Shown here in pieces: positions 13,201-24,492 of a DNA stretch of 64,000 nt. Within the stretch, counting starts at the first letter, position 1, and each line of letters starts with the position of its first letter. A program made the position numbers and the translations under genes. Location: positions 1 through 64,000 of the forward strand of contig BAAFSQ010000022.1 in the NCBI GenBank assembly GCA_054661495.1, given 5' to 3'. The notes beneath the pieces were generated by a model that worked only from the letters and a program-made list of their open reading frames with translations, was not told the origin of the DNA and made no database searches. The stretch is from Zygophlyctis sp. KS116. Taxonomy: Eukaryota > Chytridiomycota.

Positions 13201-14222
13201 TTCATAAATTAAGTGGCATTTTACTATGGATCTTATCTGATACGATCTGATTTGTATAAGACGTCAAACATTCTAACTACTATGTTCGCAGTTATTTTTG
13301 CGGCAATGACTGCTGGACAAGTTAGCAATTTCATGCCTGATATTGCAAAAGCAAAGATCTCTACCATAAATATTACTTCTCTGTTGGATAGAAAATCTAA
13401 AATTGACTATAGTGATCCTTCTGGAGAAAAGCGAGAAAAATGCTCAGGAAAAGCAGACCTCGTCAATGTTTCATTTTCTTATCCAATACGTCCAGATATT
13501 AAGGTTTTGAAAGGTATAGATTTAGAAGCCCTTCCTGGAAAGACTGTAGCTCTTGTGGGTTCTTCAGGCTGTGGAAAATCAACAGTAATGGGAATATTTG
13601 AGAAATGGTATGATATTGCTGGAGGCACTGCTAGTTTAGACGAATTATCAGTTTCTGACTGGAATTTAGAAAATATGCGTTCTCATATGGCACTCGTGGG
13701 TCAAGAGCCAGTACTATTTAATTTTTCAATTGGGGAAAATATTGCATATGGATTAACTCATGAAGCTACACAATTACAAATTGAAAGTGCTGCTAGACTT
13801 GCAAATATCCATGATTTCATAATGAGTCTACCAGACGGATATGATACACTAGTAGGAGAAAAAGGAGGACAGCTTTCTGTAATTTTTTTCTTAATGATTA
13901 TCTATAGGGCGGACAAAAACAGCGAGTTGCGATAGCGAGAGCTCTGATCCGTAATCCTCGCCTTCTCTTGCTTGATGAAGCAACTTCAGCTCTTGATTCA
14001 GAATCCGAGCAAGTAGTGCAAGCTGCGTTAGATGAAGCAGCAAAAGGTAGAACCACCTTGGTTATTGCACATCGACTCTCTACGATTCAACATGCCGATA
14101 TGATTCTTGTTTTCAAAAATGGAGTCGTAGCAGAATCTGGAACCCATTTGGAACTTGTAATGAAGAAAGGAATTTATTATGAGCTTAGTCAACAGCAATC
14201 TCTGGAAAAGAAAAGGCTTTAA
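10299..14222 (+). CDS. ABCB full transporter (P-glycoprotein/MDR type)
   Basis: Full-size exporter with TMD1-NBD1-TMD2-NBD2 order, 1261 aa, plasma-membrane multidrug or lipid type. Introns at 10864-10889, 11669-11696, 12172-12198, 13186-13213 and 13879-13907; the exon sum is 1262 codons. NBD1 shows [24 protein letters not shown] and [14 protein letters not shown]2 shows [24 protein letters not shown] and [11 protein letters not shown]. Both sites therefore look catalytically complete. The last intron splits the second signature motif exactly between Ser and Gly-Gly. Intron 12172-12198 is 27 nt and stop-free in frame, so it can be missed; removing it gives a shorter linker (SLTETQKL). Substrate cannot be told from sequence. 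Confidence 0.95.
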
Positions 14223-14257
14223 GTTTGAAAAATATCATTAGAAGATATTCATGATTA

Positions 14258-14578
14258 TCATTTAAAAGTCTGCAGTTCATTTCTTAATTTTGGTCCTGAT
14301 TTCCTAGATCGGAGTAGCGTTACATAATCAACCATTCCGTCTGTGACATACTTTGAATCTTTCGATTTGACTTTTCTCTGATCTTTTTTGACCGGTAGAG
14401 GCTTTGCAGGACTTTTTGGTTTAGAGCTGCTTTGCTTTTGTACTTGGTTGCTGGAAGATTTTATGAGCTTTGTAGCTTCCTTTTGTTTCTTTGTCTTTCC
14501 AATCCGGCTGATCTTTCTTGATAGTCCCATTCTTCTTAGGGCTAAAGTTTTACTCCCTTTTGCCATTCTGGAGATCAT
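14258..14578 (-). CDS. small Lys/Ser-rich basic protein, unknown
   Basis: A single 106-aa frame, very basic, with KTKKQKEATKLIKSSSNQ and KPKSPAKPLPVKKDQRK segments suggesting a nuclear or nucleolar protein, and a more ordered end (GMVDYVTLLRSRKSGPKLRN). No family is recognised; a ribosome-biogenesis or chromatin factor is possible but unsupported. It is convergent with the ABCB gene (35 nt between stops) and divergent from the BTB gene (141 nt). Confidence 0.55.
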   Translation of the reverse strand: MISRMAKGSKTLALRRMGLSRKISRIGKTKKQKEATKLIKSSSNQVQKQSSSKPKSPAKPLPVKKDQRKVKSKDSKYVTDGMVDYVTLLRSRKSGPKLRNELQTFK

Positions 14579-14719
14579 GCACTCATGATCTAGTGATTCA
14601 GTATATATTATAAAAGACGATTATATTCTCCATAATATCAATAGATCAGTAGCAGATTACGAAGAAATCATTAGCAGACCGCAAAAGATTTTAATTACGC
14701 GCATCGGACATTTCAAAGA

Positions 14720-16478
14720 ATGTTGAATTCTGGTGATATTCTGGAGAAGCCAGAGGCAGAGATAGGCAAAAAAACAGTCTATGACAAATTGTTGAAATGG
14801 TGGAAGTCAGATCAGGCAAACGCTATCGAGGCCGTAAATGTTTCGGACCTTGCGCAAGAATGTAATCCTTGCATTATTAACTCTAGTTGGGCAGGGCAGG
14901 TTTTCTGACGTTGTTGTAAAATGTTTATCAAAAAAGTATCCACTTCATAGAATTATACTAATTCAGTCACCATTTTTTAAACGAATCTTTTTGAATGATG
15001 ACAAATGTAAAGATATTAATCTCGAAATCGAAAATGATGATAGACTCAATATCGAAGGACTAGAGGTAAATGAGTCGATGAACTAAGTAATTTAGATTGC
15101 TCTTCGTGATTTATATTGTCCTCAGGGTAGACATAATCTAATTAATACTGAGAATGCTCTATGGGTATTGGCATTTGCATGCTTTTTAGAGCTTCAAGAA
15201 TTGGCTGATTTCTGTTCAGACATAATATTGACTAGAATGAATGCTGCTACTATTCACTCCATGATCTTATCGGTTGATAGACTTGCGTCAAGAAATTTAC
15301 CAGATGGAGATGCACATTCTTACAATACTTTATTGGCTTCACATCACGATAGTCTTGAAAAATGCTGTCTTTCATACTTGCTACAGTTAACATGCGCCAT
15401 AGGATTTGAATCTACGATAAAATGTGCGGATACAGAGCCTAAAAGCTTTGTGCCAGGATCTCAATGGAAATCTGCAGAGATTTTATTGGCTTCTCTATCT
15501 AATTCTTGGATTAAAAAAGTTCTTGCTTATCATACAATCTGCATCGAATCTGAATTTGCACGATATTCTACAATTAAACGAATTTTTGAATACAAGGAGG
15601 AAGGAATTCCTGTAAAGGATGAAGAAGAAACTGACAATGAAAATCCGATTGAGCCAGCCAAGAGTATACAGACTTGTGAAAATTCAGATAATAATACCTA
15701 TATTAGTAATATAATGGAATCAGTTATGCCAAGTCAGAAAAAAAGGAAGCGAAGTTATTCTATTTGTGAAAATAATGACTGTGGACAAGATGGAAGCAGG
15801 ATGATGATCCTTAAAAGCAGCATCAATTATGTTCATATGTCCTTTGAAGATCTTAGTATTTGTAGGAATGATCAATTAATTCCTGATGAAACTGTCTTAA
15901 AAAGCTTCTGGAAACAATCGGAGCTCATTAATGGTGTTGGATACCCAGGGGCGCAAATACAAGAATTTAGATTTTCAGCTCGCTTTTTGGATACTGGGAA
16001 TCTATTAAATGATAACAAACCGGAAAAAACATTTTCCTCTGATCCTATTTCATGTGCAGGAGCTCAATATCGAGTTATTTTATGTAGATCGGATAATCAG
16101 AGCACTCCTGAAAATCTCGAAGATTGTATTGTCATAGAAAATGATAAAATTCCACAGTCATCACGTACAGGAAAATCAAAAATGATTATCAAAGCTCTGT
16201 TGCAGAGAACACGCAGTGCGTCCAATAATCTGCATAAAGATAAGTATAACATATCTTATAAGTTGTATTGCTTTGATAGAAATGCCTTTATAAAAGGTAA
16301 AATTCAGGATGCTGCCTTCTTTGAACCAGTAACAGTATGCAATTTCGATGGAAGCGGAATAGCTAAGCCACTACCAACTAGCATGATCCAACCAGATGAA
16401 TCTCTTAAAAAGAAAGGAAAGGATTTAAATTGTGATTTTTGGGTTAGCGTACTCATCCATTTTGATTTCAAAGCATAA
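14720..16478 (+). CDS. BTB/POZ-domain protein
   Basis: Three exons (introns 14862-14886 and 15066-15095) encode 567 aa. After an ~45-residue leader, the join restores GQGRFSDVVVKCLSKKYPLHR, the typical BTB core in which a surface-exposed fold mediates dimerisation or Cullin-3 binding. The domain continues into ENALWVLAFACFLELQELADFC, which matches the C-terminal BTB helices and the start of a BACK-like region. Further on is a nuclear-localisation-like KKRKRS cluster near the middle and a long uncharacterised C-terminal half. Germ-cell-less-like and fungal BTB nuclear proteins share this outline; the exact family is not clear. The next gene ends 4 nt away on the opposite strand. Confidence 0.8.
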
Positions 16479-16482
16479 ATAA

Positions 16483-18359
16483 TTATTTATTACCATCGTA
16501 TTGGTATATACCCAAAAACATCATGAATGAAATTCCCAGTTTAAGGCTCCAACGCATAGGTACACGGTCTAGAAGTAATGCTGTTATCAATGACACCGAG
16601 ACTGCTTTTAATCCCTTACTGAAATCAGTTACTTCCCAATCCCCTTTTGAAGACTTATTTGGCAAACTTAGATGAGTTCCATCATCTAGAGATGATTTGC
16701 CAGATTTTTCTGTAACCTTGATCATCCCCTTCTGACCTCTAATTAGCTTTGGGATTTTTTTTGACTGAATGTTATTTTGAGATTTGCCCGAAACAAAATT
16801 ATTGAATGTTGACTTGATGAAATACTTTCCAGTTTCAGTAATTGTAACATTAATCCACTTACCCATGTATTCCTCATTTGCGATAACTAATATCGGCCTG
16901 TAATTCTTGTCATGGGCAACATAATGAATCGAATCACTTGCCCTGTCTGTGACCAGGACATCTATGCTGATCCCCATTAAATTTTCATATGATAAATATG
17001 ACTCAAAGAGCTTAGTAACCTTTCTACTTCTTGATTTCACGACTTCTGATGGTAGTCGTCTAAGACGTGCTGCAGGAGTACCTGGACGAGGATAAAATTG
17101 TGAAATATGAAGCGCTGGGAACCGATAAGTATTAAGCAGATCCAAAGTTTCTTCAAAATCTGATTCTGTTTCAGTGGGAAAACCACATATAACATCAGTT
17201 GCAATAGTGATTCCAGGAACATTCTTGCGCAGATATTCTACAACATGCATAAAGTCTTCCCGAACATATAATCGGCGCATATCATTAAGAACACGATTAG
17301 ATCCTGCTTGGAAAGGAACATGCAGAAAGGAATATACCCTAGAGTGATTTAGAATTGGAACCATATCTGGCAAATGCTCTAAAATGTATGGGGGATTAGT
17401 CATTCCTATTCTAAGCATTGTATCCTGATTCTCATGAGTATCCATAGTCTTTATAATTTGCCGAAGTAAGTCAACAATCGAGACTCCAATATCTCGACCA
17501 TAAGCCCCAGTATCCTCTGAAGTCAGCCAAATTTCTTGAACTCCTTCTGACATGACCGAAGACACTCGATCAATAATTTCTTGTATACTATAAGATCCCA
17601 AGTCTCCACGGGCATGCTTCCTAAACGATTAAGAAATAATGTTTTACGTTTTGCAATATGTGCATTGATTCAAACATCCAGTATTAATTGGAATGATTTC
17701 AATATATGGATTTCTTCTTATTTTCGGCAACATCAGAGAAGCTCCTCCAGTTTTTTTCATTTTACCGTTTTTGTCTAAAGATTTTTGATCTTTTAGTAAT
17801 TGAACAGTATTCCCCTTTAATGTTTCCTCGACAACATAGACCACTTGATCAATTTGCTGGACCTTGTAAATTAGACTTATCAATAATTACCCCAATAATA
17901 CTCAACGAATTCCACTCTGTACCCTTTGGTGACCCTTGCGGAACACATCCGCTGACAACAATCTATTCATATTAGCATAAAATTAGCCCATACCTTTTTT
18001 CCAACTTGAACGGCCTTTTTAATTTCATTTATAAATGTCTGTTCTGATGGTCCTTTAACAGTGCAAGAATTCAAAAGCCAAAGATCTGCATCATTCTTTT
18101 CCGCATCATTCAAAACAATTGTATATCCTTCAGCCGCCAATAACCCAGCCATATATTCACCGTCTGAATTATTATGGCCACATCCCCATGTTTTAACAAA
18201 GATTATTGATTTCCCAGGTAGAAAAGGCATCAGTCCTTTTGGGTCTTGATCAATGCATGCAGATGCAGCCGATGCAGATTTAGTATGAGGCATAGCATAA
18301 TTAGAGAGTGGATCGGTTCTATTTGAATCTTGGACTGTTAGCTCTTCGATATCAATCAT
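16483..18359 (-). CDS. CDKAL1: CDKAL1-type tRNA methylthiotransferase (ms2t6A), tail-anchored
   Basis: Radical-SAM enzyme that adds a methylthio group to t6A37 of tRNA-Lys(UUU). Four exons give 596 aa; introns 17963-17993, 17863-17890 and 17621-17647. The N-terminal methylthiotransferase domain holds [18 protein letters not shown] and SGCVPQG with its cluster cysteines; the radical SAM motif CLNQCTYC near residue 210 is followed by [10 protein letters not shown]; a TRAM region lies near residues 430-500. The last 40 residues form a hydrophobic segment ([13 protein letters not shown]), matching the tail anchor that holds CDKAL1 in the ER. This tail and the GHNNSDGE motif separate it from the mitochondrial CDK5RAP1 type. 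Confidence 0.93.
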
Positions 18360-18458
18360 TTATCCTTGTTAGCCAAAGCCTTGCGCTAGAAATTACCACA
18401 AAAGGCAATCTTGCGCAGGAAGCCCTGATCTTTGATAATATTCTACTAAATCTTAAGA

Positions 18459-20312
18459 ATGAAGAGGGAAGGAGAATGCATTGATCAATCTGCTAAAAGA
18501 ATTGAAACTGAAATTCCAGGTATAGAAGTTCAAGCTTGTATTTCGGACAATGATCAGACTCTTAAAGAGTTAGGATCAGTAAAGAATGAAGAAGTAATGG
18601 CTGACAAAGTGAATTCCAGACATCAGCTGAAAGTTTGGATATCTGCTAAACACATTTATCAGAAAGATTTTGATAAATTCTTAAAGAAACTCGAAATCTC
18701 TTTTGTCAAGTCAAAAAAAGCTCCAAAAACAGATTATGCAATTATAACTTTTGCTACACAAGCTGATAAGGCTGCTGGTGCTAAAGTGTTGGAAGTGGCT
18801 GAATTAAAGGGAAAGTCATTAACTGTTGCTGATCATGCTCAAATTGAAAGATCTGCACCATTTAAACCGAAAGATATTTCAAATGAAGAGGACAATAGAA
18901 CTCCTTTGGAGAAGATTGCAGATCAAGTTACTCCACTATGGAGAAAATCATACCAGGAACAATTACAAGTCAAGCAAGATCGATTTAAAAAAGTGCTTCG
19001 ATCTTTAAAGAGTGACATATATAAGCTCATTCCAAAACGTAAGAAACCCCAAGTGAAAACAAATAATGATGGAAGTGTTTCTGGAGTTCCTTCTGAAGAA
19101 TGTGATGAATCTAAACGGCAACAATTGGAATGGATCAAGGACAAAGTCAAGGAAAATGATGGATTTCCTTGTGCCCTTCTTGATATAATTCCTTCGCCAG
19201 TAGAAAAAGAATATCGAAACAAGTGTGAATTTACATTTGGAAAGGATATTGATGGCAATCCAACTGTTGGGTTTCTTTTGGGACTATTTAAAGAAGGATA
19301 TTCCGCAGTTATTTCACCAGATAGCTGTTTACATGTATCTGAACCTGCAAAACAAATAGCAAAGTCATTGGAAAAAATGACCAGAGAATCTAAATTACCT
19401 GTTTATGATCGTATCACTCAACAAGGATTTTGGAGACTAGCACAAGTTCGAACATTTACTTCGGGAGAGAACTCCATTCTTCTACAAGTAAATTCTTCTG
19501 GATTCTCAGATTCAGATATTGAAGAAAGTAAAACGATTTATCTTCAGACAGTAAAGGAAATGCCAGTTAATATCAATTCCTGCTATTTTCAAATTTGGGA
19601 TGGAGTATTCAATGGTTTTAAAGAAGATTCTGAATCAGAGCTTCTAATGGGATCGTCTGTTATTCACGAGAATCTTCTTGATGTTAAATTCCAAGTATCT
19701 CCGCAGGCATTCTTTCAAGTCAATACTCCTGCAACTGAAACTCTGTTCTCGGTCATAAAAGACTGGGTATTAACTAAGGATGTTTCGCCAGAAAATGTTG
19801 TATTACTAGATTTATGCTGTGGTACTGGGACAATTGGAATAGCTCTCTCATCTCACTTTAAGAAAGTTATAGGAGTTGAAATGGTTCAGGATGCAATCAA
19901 AGATGCTGAAGCAAATGCTGAACTAAATGGTATTTTAGAAAGAATTTTAATCTGAATAGGTATTAAAAATGTTGAATATTTATGTGGAAAGGTTGAAGAT
20001 GTCATGACTAAAGTAATTAGTTTAATCCATCCAACTGATTCTGTCGTTGCTATTCTAGACCCTCCACGTTCAGGAGTTCATTCCTCTGTGATTCAAGCTA
20101 TTAGAGGCTGTTCTAGAATTAATCGACTGATATATATTTCATGCAATGCTGAATCAGCTCTAAAAAATTTTGTGGATTTGGCTCGACCGACTTCTAAACG
20201 ATATGAAGGAATTCCTTTTATACCGGATAGAGCGGTTGGAGTTGATCTTTTCCCAATGACGCCGCATGCAGAATTGATAATGGAATGGTCAAGAGAAGAA
20301 TCTAAAAAATAA
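18459..20312 (+). CDS. TRMT2A: tRNA (uracil-C5)-methyltransferase, TRMT2A type
   Basis: Makes 5-methyluridine at position 54 of tRNA. Two exons (intron 19930-19959, 30 nt) encode 607 aa. An RRM-like domain lies at about residues 50-130, a Lys-rich linker follows, and then the TrmA-type catalytic part with SAM motif LDLCCGTGTIGIAL (near residue 450), DPPRSGVH and the nucleophile motif YISCNAESA. The intron sits just after the SAM-binding core and its removal restores NAELNGIKNVEYLCGKVED. The leading RRM is the mark of TRMT2A; yeast Trm2 lacks this arrangement. Confidence 0.93.
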
Positions 20313-20388
20313 TTAGAATAATATTAGTTTATTAATACAATCCGAAGTGTCTGAGAATTCATCCGCTCACGCGAAATTTTCAGCGCAA

Positions 20389-22943
20389 ATGTCAAGCAAA
20401 TTGATTGTTGTTTCAAATCGCTTACCAATCACTCTTTCAAACTCTGAAGAGTCTGGATGGTCTTTCTCCATGTCTTCTGGAGGACTGGTCAGTGCATTAT
20501 CTGGATTGAAGAAGGATACTGTTTTTACTTGGTTAGGTACTTAACTTGACTTATATCAAGGCTGGCCAGGGCAGGAAATCCCGGCAGATGATCAAAAGGT
20601 TGTACAGAAGCAGCTGATGGATCAGTATTCCTGTATGCCTGTTTATTTGCCTGGTGATGTGGCAGACAAGCATTACAATGGATTTTCTAATTCTATTCTA
20701 TGGCCACTTTTTCATTATCATCCAGGCGTAAGTTTAGATTTCATAAGAATTTTAGGAAATTAATTTCGATGAAGATTATTGGGAAGCATATCAGCAAGCA
20801 AATAATGCATTTGCTGATGCATTAGAGGAAATCGTGAATGACGGTGATTTTATATGGGTTCACGACTATCATTTGATGCTTTTGCCAGCAATTTTAAGAA
20901 AACGCTTGGAAAAGACACCAGAAAAAGTTGTGAAAATCGGATTCTTTTTGCATACTCCATTTCCATCTTCAGAAATTTATCGAATTCTTCCTGTCCGTAA
21001 ACAGGTATTGTTAGGTGTACTTCATTCTGATCTCATTGGTTTTCATACCTATGATTATGCTAGACATTTTCTAAGTTCCTGTTCTAGAATTTTGGGGTTG
21101 CATACAATGCCAAACGGGGCCGAATTTGAAGGAAGGTGTAAGTTTTCTTTACTAAGTATGAGTGGTGCATGTTGGGACTTTTCCGATTGGTATAGATCCA
21201 GAAAAATTCGCATTGGGATTACAAACCCCAAAAATTATGGATCGTATACAGCGACTTAAAGAAAAATTTAAAGGAGTTAAAGTATTAGTAGGAGTGGATA
21301 GATTAGATTATATCAAAGGTGTTCCACAAAAGTTGCATGCATTTGATGTTTTTCTGTCTAATCATCCAGAATGGATCGAAAAGGTGGTATTAATTCAAGT
21401 CGCTGTACCATCAAGGGAGAAGGTCGAGGAATATCAGGCGCTGGAAGCAGTTGTTAATGAGCTAGTAGGAAAGATAAATGGAAGATTTGGTACGATTGAA
21501 TTTACTCCGATACACTTTATGCATAAATCAGTGAGTTTTGATGAACTAACTGCGCTTTATGCGGTGGCTGATGCATGCATCGTATCCTCAACTCGTGATG
21601 GTATGAATCTTGTCTCTTACGAGTACATTGTCTGCCAACAAAATAATCACGGGGTTTTAATTCTTAGCGAATTTGCGGGAGCGGCTCAGTCTTTGAATGG
21701 TATGCAATTGTATTTATCATGTGTAGGATCTATTATCGTTAATCCATGGAACACGGAGGAACTGGCAGAGTCAATTTATGAGGCGGTAACCATGCCAGAA
21801 GACGTTAGAAAAGGCAAGTTTCTAAGCATATGCTAATTAATAGCAAATCACCAAAAGCTTTATCGGTATGTATCAAGGTATACGGCTGCTTTTTGGGGGA
21901 AATCTTTTGTTCAAGAGTTGATGGTATTTACTTATATATGATCTAAAACTAAAGCGAGTAACTGAAAAATATGATCCTAGAAAATTGCCGAGATTATCAT
22001 TTGACGATTGCTTCAAAGCTTTTAGTAATGCCAAGAAGAAAAGAGTATGTTTAAAGAGTTAAAGTTAGGTCATATTGCTGGATTATGATGGTACTTTAAC
22101 GATTGATAGAAACATATCTGAGCTTTCTAAACCTTCCTCAAAGACTCTATCATCGCTTACTGCACTGTCTTCTTTACCCAACACATATGTCTATATACTG
22201 TCGTCAAGAACAAGATCTGACCTTGAAAATCTTTTCCCTGATTGTAGAGTTGGGTTTTCTGCAGAGCACGGATGCTTTTATCGTCACCCAGCGAATACGT
22301 CTTTATCACCTCCTTTGGATATGAGTAGATCTCAGAGCGTTGAGTCTAGAGATTCAGAATTAAGTTCAACAGTAAAGGTCCGTACAAGTGATGGATGGTA
22401 TGTTTTGGTAGATCAGGTTGAGTCATCTTGGCGCACAACTATAAAGCCGCTTCTTCAGCATTACTTTGAAAGAACTCCTGGATCTTTTATTGAAGAAAAA
22501 GAATTCAATATAACATGGGATTATTCTAACTCGGATGTAGAATTTGGAGTAATTTGTCAGCGTATTAATTATTAGGCATGGCAAGCAGCAGAACTTCAAG
22601 CTAATCTTGAAAAGATATTATCCCATATGGCCGTTTCAATCATTATGGGAAGTAAATCATTAGAACTACGACCAGCAAGTGTCGACAAGGCAACATCTGT
22701 CCGCTCGGTACATGTCTATTTTTTAATTTTTAGATTATGAAGGATCTTGACGCATTAGCAGATTGTGATTTTTTACTGTGCGTTGGTGACGGTAAAACTG
22801 ATGAGGTAGTATTTCAGTATTTGGAAGAAACTATCCCATTATGTTTTACTTGTACTGTAGGAAAAAAGCAAACAGAAGCTCGCTTTTACCTAGATTCAGT
22901 AAAAGATGTTCAGCAACTTATTCAGGAATTATTGAAAAACTAG
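20389..22943 (+). CDS. Bifunctional trehalose-6-phosphate synthase/phosphatase
   Basis: Fusion of a GT20 trehalose-6-phosphate synthase (about residues 1-470) and a HAD-type phosphatase (about 505-779). Nine exons, 779 aa; introns 20537-20560, 20728-20755, 21138-21162, 21814-21843, 21924-21954, 22045-22068, 22549-22575 and 22708-22733. Synthase residues look intact: VSNRLPITL, SGGLVSAL, WPGQE, WVHDYHLMLLP, GVDRLDYIKG and DGMNLVSYEY. The phosphatase has the nucleophile motif DYDGTLT and GDGKTDE, where most relatives have GDD. Both halves therefore appear active, unlike yeast Tps2 whose synthase half is dead. Intron 21814-21843 starts with GC rather than GT. The ATG at 20389 starts MSSKLIVVSNRLP, matching the family. 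Confidence 0.93.
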
Positions 22944-23049
22944 TAAGAACTTGAAAAAAAAAGTTTTTGTTATTAAATTATGTTTTTTGTATGACTGAAT
23001 ATATTCTGGAAATTTCATTGTATCCAAAAACAAATGTACCTTTAAAACA

Positions 23050-23727
23050 CTAAAGATACTGAAAATCATGAAATTGGATCCGTGCTAAGTTTTTTTCTAA
23101 AATCTCCAACTCCTTATTTGTCATAAATTCTGGATTCTTTGGAATACTTTTTCCTGATTGACTCTCATATTTCAACTCTTCTGGCCATCCAAAAATATCA
23201 AGACTTAAAAGATAACTCCAGTCAGTCTTTATAAATTTTTCTGGAGATAATTTTGCAATTAAATTTCCCTTGATATATCCTAAAACCTGGCTACGATATG
23301 ATAAAGAATGAATAGAATCAGCAAATTCAGGAATAATATCATCAGCTTCTCCTTTCCCATTATGTTCCTGATCTTGAATTTCCAAAGATGCGAGATTAAA
23401 TTCACTAAAATAAGGATCAGAAAGATCAAATCCCTTGAGATGAGTTTCAAAGTCTCTTAATTGCTGATCAGAGATCGATAATTGATTCGGAACATCTTTT
23501 GATTTAACATTATTTATAATAACAGTTGAATCCACAGAGTTTGCTCCCATCGATAGATTATCAATTACAGACTGATCATCCTTCTTATGCCTTGCACGGC
23601 CTTTATGCATGGAGCTCAGCAGCCTGGTAGAAAATCTGTTTAAAGAACTTTTTGTCAATTGAGAATGATCCTTTACTGGAGCACATGAAATCAAAGATGA
23701 CCAGAACAAGACTAGAAAAATGATCAT
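23050..23727 (-). CDS. secreted or ER-lumenal protein of unknown family
   Basis: A single 225-aa frame with an N-terminal signal sequence (MIIFLVLFWSSLISCAP, likely cleavage after Cys-Ala). The mature part is polar and acidic, with FETHLKGFDLSDPYFSEFN and a C-terminal helix-rich segment (NKELEILEKNLARI). No Cys-rich pattern, no second membrane segment, no recognised domain. The stop lies 107 nt from the TPS-TPP stop (convergent). Its ATG overlaps by ATGA with the stop of a possible small frame to the right. Confidence 0.6.
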   Translation of the reverse strand: MIIFLVLFWSSLISCAPVKDHSQLTKSSLNRFSTRLLSSMHKGRARHKKDDQSVIDNLSMGANSVDSTVIINNVKSKDVPNQLSISDQQLRDFETHLKGFDLSDPYFSEFNLASLEIQDQEHNGKGEADDIIPEFADSIHSLSYRSQVLGYIKGNLIAKLSPEKFIKTDWSYLLSLDIFGWPEELKYESQSGKSIPKNPEFMTNKELEILEKNLARIQFHDFQYL

Positions 23728-23917
23728 TGTAAAGTACTAAATGGTTAATAAAGACATATATCTTACCTTTTGTTCTGTAAATTTGATGTCATGTAGGGTA
23801 AAAATTCAACTGTTGGTTTCGGACATTCAGGCGCATGTTGAGACAGAAATACTTTGCTGTAAATTACTCCCAGTAGAATTCCAAAAGGGACAATATATAG
23901 AAAGACATGATCTGTAG
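23728..23917. other. unresolved stretch between two genes; small minus-strand TM exon possible
   Basis: On the minus strand an open frame encodes a hydrophobic segment (VFLYIVPFGILLGVIYS) and a polar tail (QHAPECPKPTVEFLPYM), then meets a good donor (gtaagat) and an acceptor 30 nt on; spliced, it would end in TGA overlapping the ATG of the secreted-protein gene. No start codon was found for it. On the plus strand the HERP-like frame also lacks a start codon and would need its first exon here; one option is ATG at 23834 with a 59-nt intron (23859-23917). The two readings are largely exclusive. Confidence 0.3.
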
Positions 23918-24478
23918 GAGTTTAACTGGTACTGGTATTATTTGGAGCCGAGAGACTGGTGGCGTTTGCGTGGGGGCCAGTGGCGTCGTCATTGTTTTTA
24001 TCCGAAATGGAAGAATTACAGACTCGACAGGTTTGGATTGGGTAAGTTGGATTCAGCTGATATTAGTCAAGATCTATATACGGTTGAGTATCCGACTTCT
24101 CTAAAGTTGGACGGTCTGGGGGAAAAGCCTGCAGAGCCAATTCTTGAAGAGGCTCCACAACAAGAGCAAGTGCCACAAGTAAATGATGAATGGGATGAGA
24201 GGAAGGGAATCTTTTATACTATAGTACAAATGATTTTTGCTTTTCTGATTCTTACTCAAGGTGCTAGTGTATTCAAATCAGTGGCTATTGCTACTATTCT
24301 TCTTGTAATTGGTCTTTCGCAGTTGGGTTATATACACTGGTCAAACTGGTTCATCAATGTCGCTCGGTTTGTACAGCCAGCAAGAGCAGAGGAACAAGAA
24401 CCAGTCTGGAAAACAATATTTCTACTCTCAATCAACTTTATCATGTCACTTTTCCCAGGATTAAACGAAATAGAATAG
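23918..24478 (+). CDS. membrane protein with HERPUD-like C-terminus (5' end unresolved)
   Basis: Open frame of 186 codons without an ATG near its beginning; it opens just after a TAG that could be an acceptor. The first third is Trp/Arg-rich (EPRDWWRLRGGQWRR), then an acidic stretch, then two adjacent hydrophobic segments (FYTIVQMIFAFLILTQ, VAIATILLVIGLSQLGYIHW) and a closing VWKTIFLLSINFIMSLFPG. The hairpin and this ending resemble the C-terminal part of HERP (HERPUD), an ER-associated-degradation adaptor, whose end reads VFKTFFASLLPEG. No ubiquitin-like domain fits upstream. The assignment is by eye and moderate at best. Confidence 0.4.
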   Translation, partial: EFNWYWYYLEPRDWWRLRGGQWRRHCFYPKWKNYRLDRFGLGKLDSADISQDLYTVEYPTSLKLDGLGEKPAEPILEEAPQQEQVPQVNDEWDERKGIFYTIVQMIFAFLILTQGASVFKSVAIATILLVIGLSQLGYIHWSNWFINVARFVQPARAEEQEPVWKTIFLLSINFIMSLFPGLNEIE

Positions 24479-24492
24479 CATTTATTAACATA

